Shown piece after piece: positions 62,664 through 64,000 of a stretch of DNA of 64,000 nt. Positions within the stretch are counted from its first letter, which is position 1. Each line of letters opens with the position of its first letter. A program made the translations under genes and the position numbers. The DNA is from Albibacillus kandeliae. GTDB lineage: Bacteria; Pseudomonadota; Alphaproteobacteria; Rhodobacterales; Rhodobacteraceae. A model generated the notes under the pieces. That model worked only from the letters and a program-made list of their open reading frames with translations, was not told the DNA's origin and ran no database searches. Where the stretch lies: assembly GCF_003116585.1 (NCBI RefSeq), contig NZ_QEHM01000014.1, positions 1-64,000 of the forward strand, written 5' to 3'.

Positions 62664-63984
62664 CGCGGCAAGGCCGATCACCCACGGCCGAGTCCTCAAG
62701 ATCGCCCTGCCGATCGTGCTGGCCAACGTCACCGTCCCGATCCTCGGGGCGGTCGATACAGGCGTGGTGGGCCAACTCGGCCAGGCCGCACCGATCGGGG
62801 CCGTCGGCATCGGCTCGATCATCCTGACCTCGCTCTACTGGTTCTTCGGCTTCCTGCGCATGGGCACCACCGGGCTGACCAGCCAGGCCCACGGCGCCGG
62901 ACGAACGGGCGAGGTGACCGCCCTGCTGGTGCGCGCCCTGATCGTCGGCGCCGCGGCGGGTGTGGCGCTGATCCTGCTGCAGTTCCCCCTGTTCTGGGGG
63001 GCCTTCCGCATCTCGCCCGCCTCGGAAGAGGTCGAGACGCTGGCGCGGCAGTACATGACCATCCGCATCTGGTCGGCCCCCGCCGCCATCTCGATCTTCG
63101 GCATCACCGGCTGGCTGATCGCACAGGAGCGCACCCGCGCCGTGCTGGGCCTGCAACTGTGGATGAACGGCATCAACATGGGGCTGGACCTGCTCTTCGT
63201 GCTCGGGCTTGGCTGGGGCGTGCGCGGCGTAGCCTTTGCCACCTTCCTCGCCGACTGGAGCGGCCTCGCGCTGGCGCTCTGGCTCTGCCGCGACGCCTTT
63301 GCCAGCCCGGCCTGGTGCGACTGGCCCCGCGTCTTCGACCCCGCGCGGCTGAAGCGGATGATCGCGGTGAATGCCGACATCATGATCCGCTCCATGCTGC
63401 TGGTCTCGATCTCGGTCTCCTTCCTGTTCCTCGGTTCCGATTTCGGCGACGTCACCCTCGCCGCCAACCAGATCCTGCTGCAGTTCATCGAGATCACCGC
63501 CTGCGCGCTTGACGGCTTCGCCTTCGCCGCCGAGGCCCTGGTGGGTCAGGCCGTGGGCGCCGCCAACATCCCGCGCCTGCGCCGCTCGATCCGCCTTGCC
63601 AGCCTATGGTCGCTCGGCGGCGTGCTGCTGCTGACTCTCGCTTTTACCCTCTGGGGCGGAAGCATCATCGACCTGATGACCACGTCGGTCCCGGTGCAGA
63701 GCGAGGCGCGGGTCTATCTGATCTACATGCTGTTCCTGCCGCTGATCGGGCTGCTGCCCTTCATGCTCGACGGCATCTTCATCGGCGCCACCCGCACCGC
63801 CGACATGCGCAACATGATGATCGTCTCGGCGCTGGTCTACGCCGTCGCGGTCATGATCCTGCTGCCCGCCTTCGGCAATCACGGCCTATGGCTCGCCTTC
63901 CTGATCTCCTTTGCCGCGCGCGGCGTGACCCTGGCCCTACGCTACCCCGCGCTGGAACGCGCGGCGGCAACGGGCGCGGCCTGA
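62656..63984 (+). CDS. MATE-family efflux transporter (DinF-like)
   Basis: A 442-residue multidrug and toxin extrusion protein with about 12 predicted helices. Landmarks are HGRVLKIALPIVLANVTVPILGAVDT, GAVGIGSIILTSLYWFFGFLRMGTTGLTSQAHGAG and ALDGFAFAAEALVGQAVGA, which fit the DinF branch. It uses a GTG start that overlaps thioesterase 2 by eight bases, so the exporter is coupled to the two thioesterases; export of a released acid is a possible reason (inference). No terminator is visible in the 16 bases left. Confidence 0.93.
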   Translation: MADAARPITHGRVLKIALPIVLANVTVPILGAVDTGVVGQLGQAAPIGAVGIGSIILTSLYWFFGFLRMGTTGLTSQAHGAGRTGEVTALLVRALIVGAAAGVALILLQFPLFWGAFRISPASEEVETLARQYMTIRIWSAPAAISIFGITGWLIAQERTRAVLGLQLWMNGINMGLDLLFVLGLGWGVRGVAFATFLADWSGLALALWLCRDAFASPAWCDWPRVFDPARLKRMIAVNADIMIRSMLLVSISVSFLFLGSDFGDVTLAANQILLQFIEITACALDGFAFAAEALVGQAVGAANIPRLRRSIRLASLWSLGGVLLLTLAFTLWGGSIIDLMTTSVPVQSEARVYLIYMLFLPLIGLLPFMLDGIFIGATRTADMRNMMIVSALVYAVAVMILLPAFGNHGLWLAFLISFAARGVTLALRYPALERAAATGAA

Positions 63985-64000
63985 GACGCAGGCCCCCGTC

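Overview
The window is a GC-rich, gene-dense piece of an alphaproteobacterial chromosome, most likely from the Rhodobacteraceae (Roseobacter group). The grounds are a DUF6473 protein, a HIG1-type twin-helix protein placed before the PduO-type cobalamin adenosyltransferase, an NAD-dependent fdsGBA-fdhD-fdsD formate dehydrogenase operon, a fused indolepyruvate:ferredoxin oxidoreductase, and short GATATTTG/GAGTATTTG repeats of a kind common between roseobacter genes. I see no rRNA, tRNA, CRISPR array, insertion sequence or phage gene. Species-level assignment is not possible from reading alone.

Layout. 1-9 kb: the 5' end of tuf, a lipoprotein, parC, an SH3-domain protein, a short-chain dehydrogenase, a twin-helix membrane protein with the cobalamin adenosyltransferase, then etfBA. 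9-15.4 kb: 3-hydroxybutyryl-CoA dehydrogenase facing a minus-strand cluster (membrane transporter, ureidoglycolate-lyase-like protein, hydantoinase A and B) whose last three genes overlap start to stop. 15.5-24.8 kb: a LysR regulator with palindromic operator candidates on both sides, the formate dehydrogenase operon, then an overlapping phosphatase/synthase pair predicted to make glucosylglycerate. 25-30.8 kb: an HtrA protease, a divergent Lrp regulator and indolepyruvate oxidoreductase, and an orphan CueR. 30.8-39.4 kb: a YtcJ-type amidohydrolase divergent from a polyamine-type ABC transporter that runs into a NylB-like serine hydrolase and a NylA-like amidase. 39.5-52.1 kb: housekeeping genes (xseA, purD, adrenodoxin-type ferredoxin, CRP-family regulator, second HtrA protease, hflKC, gor, rpiA). 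52.4-64 kb: a fatty-acid or branched-acid oxidation region (FadJ, cupin, thiolase, GST, two acyl-CoA dehydrogenases, two paralogous MerR regulators), two PaaI-type thioesterases and a MATE exporter.

How the parts fit. ETF in the first region is the expected electron acceptor for the acyl-CoA dehydrogenases at the other end, and both promoter regions carry ACGT-centred palindromes. Formate oxidation supplies NADH; the adjoining glucosylglycerate pair would make an osmolyte. The ABC-transporter/amidase operon looks like a self-contained uptake-and-hydrolysis unit for an amide whose identity the sequence does not give.

The observations I rate highest are: the symmetric LysR operator pair around the formate dehydrogenase regulator; a perfect TGTGA-N6-TCACA site near a CRP-family gene and in front of an unrecognised small membrane ORF; a nested inverted repeat (57.05-57.26 kb) whose ends match a second hairpin at 39.47 kb; an 18-bp perfect long-range stem in the 338-bp gap before rpiA; a hydantoinase A with altered nucleotide-binding motifs; and the nylon-oligomer-hydrolase-like operon.
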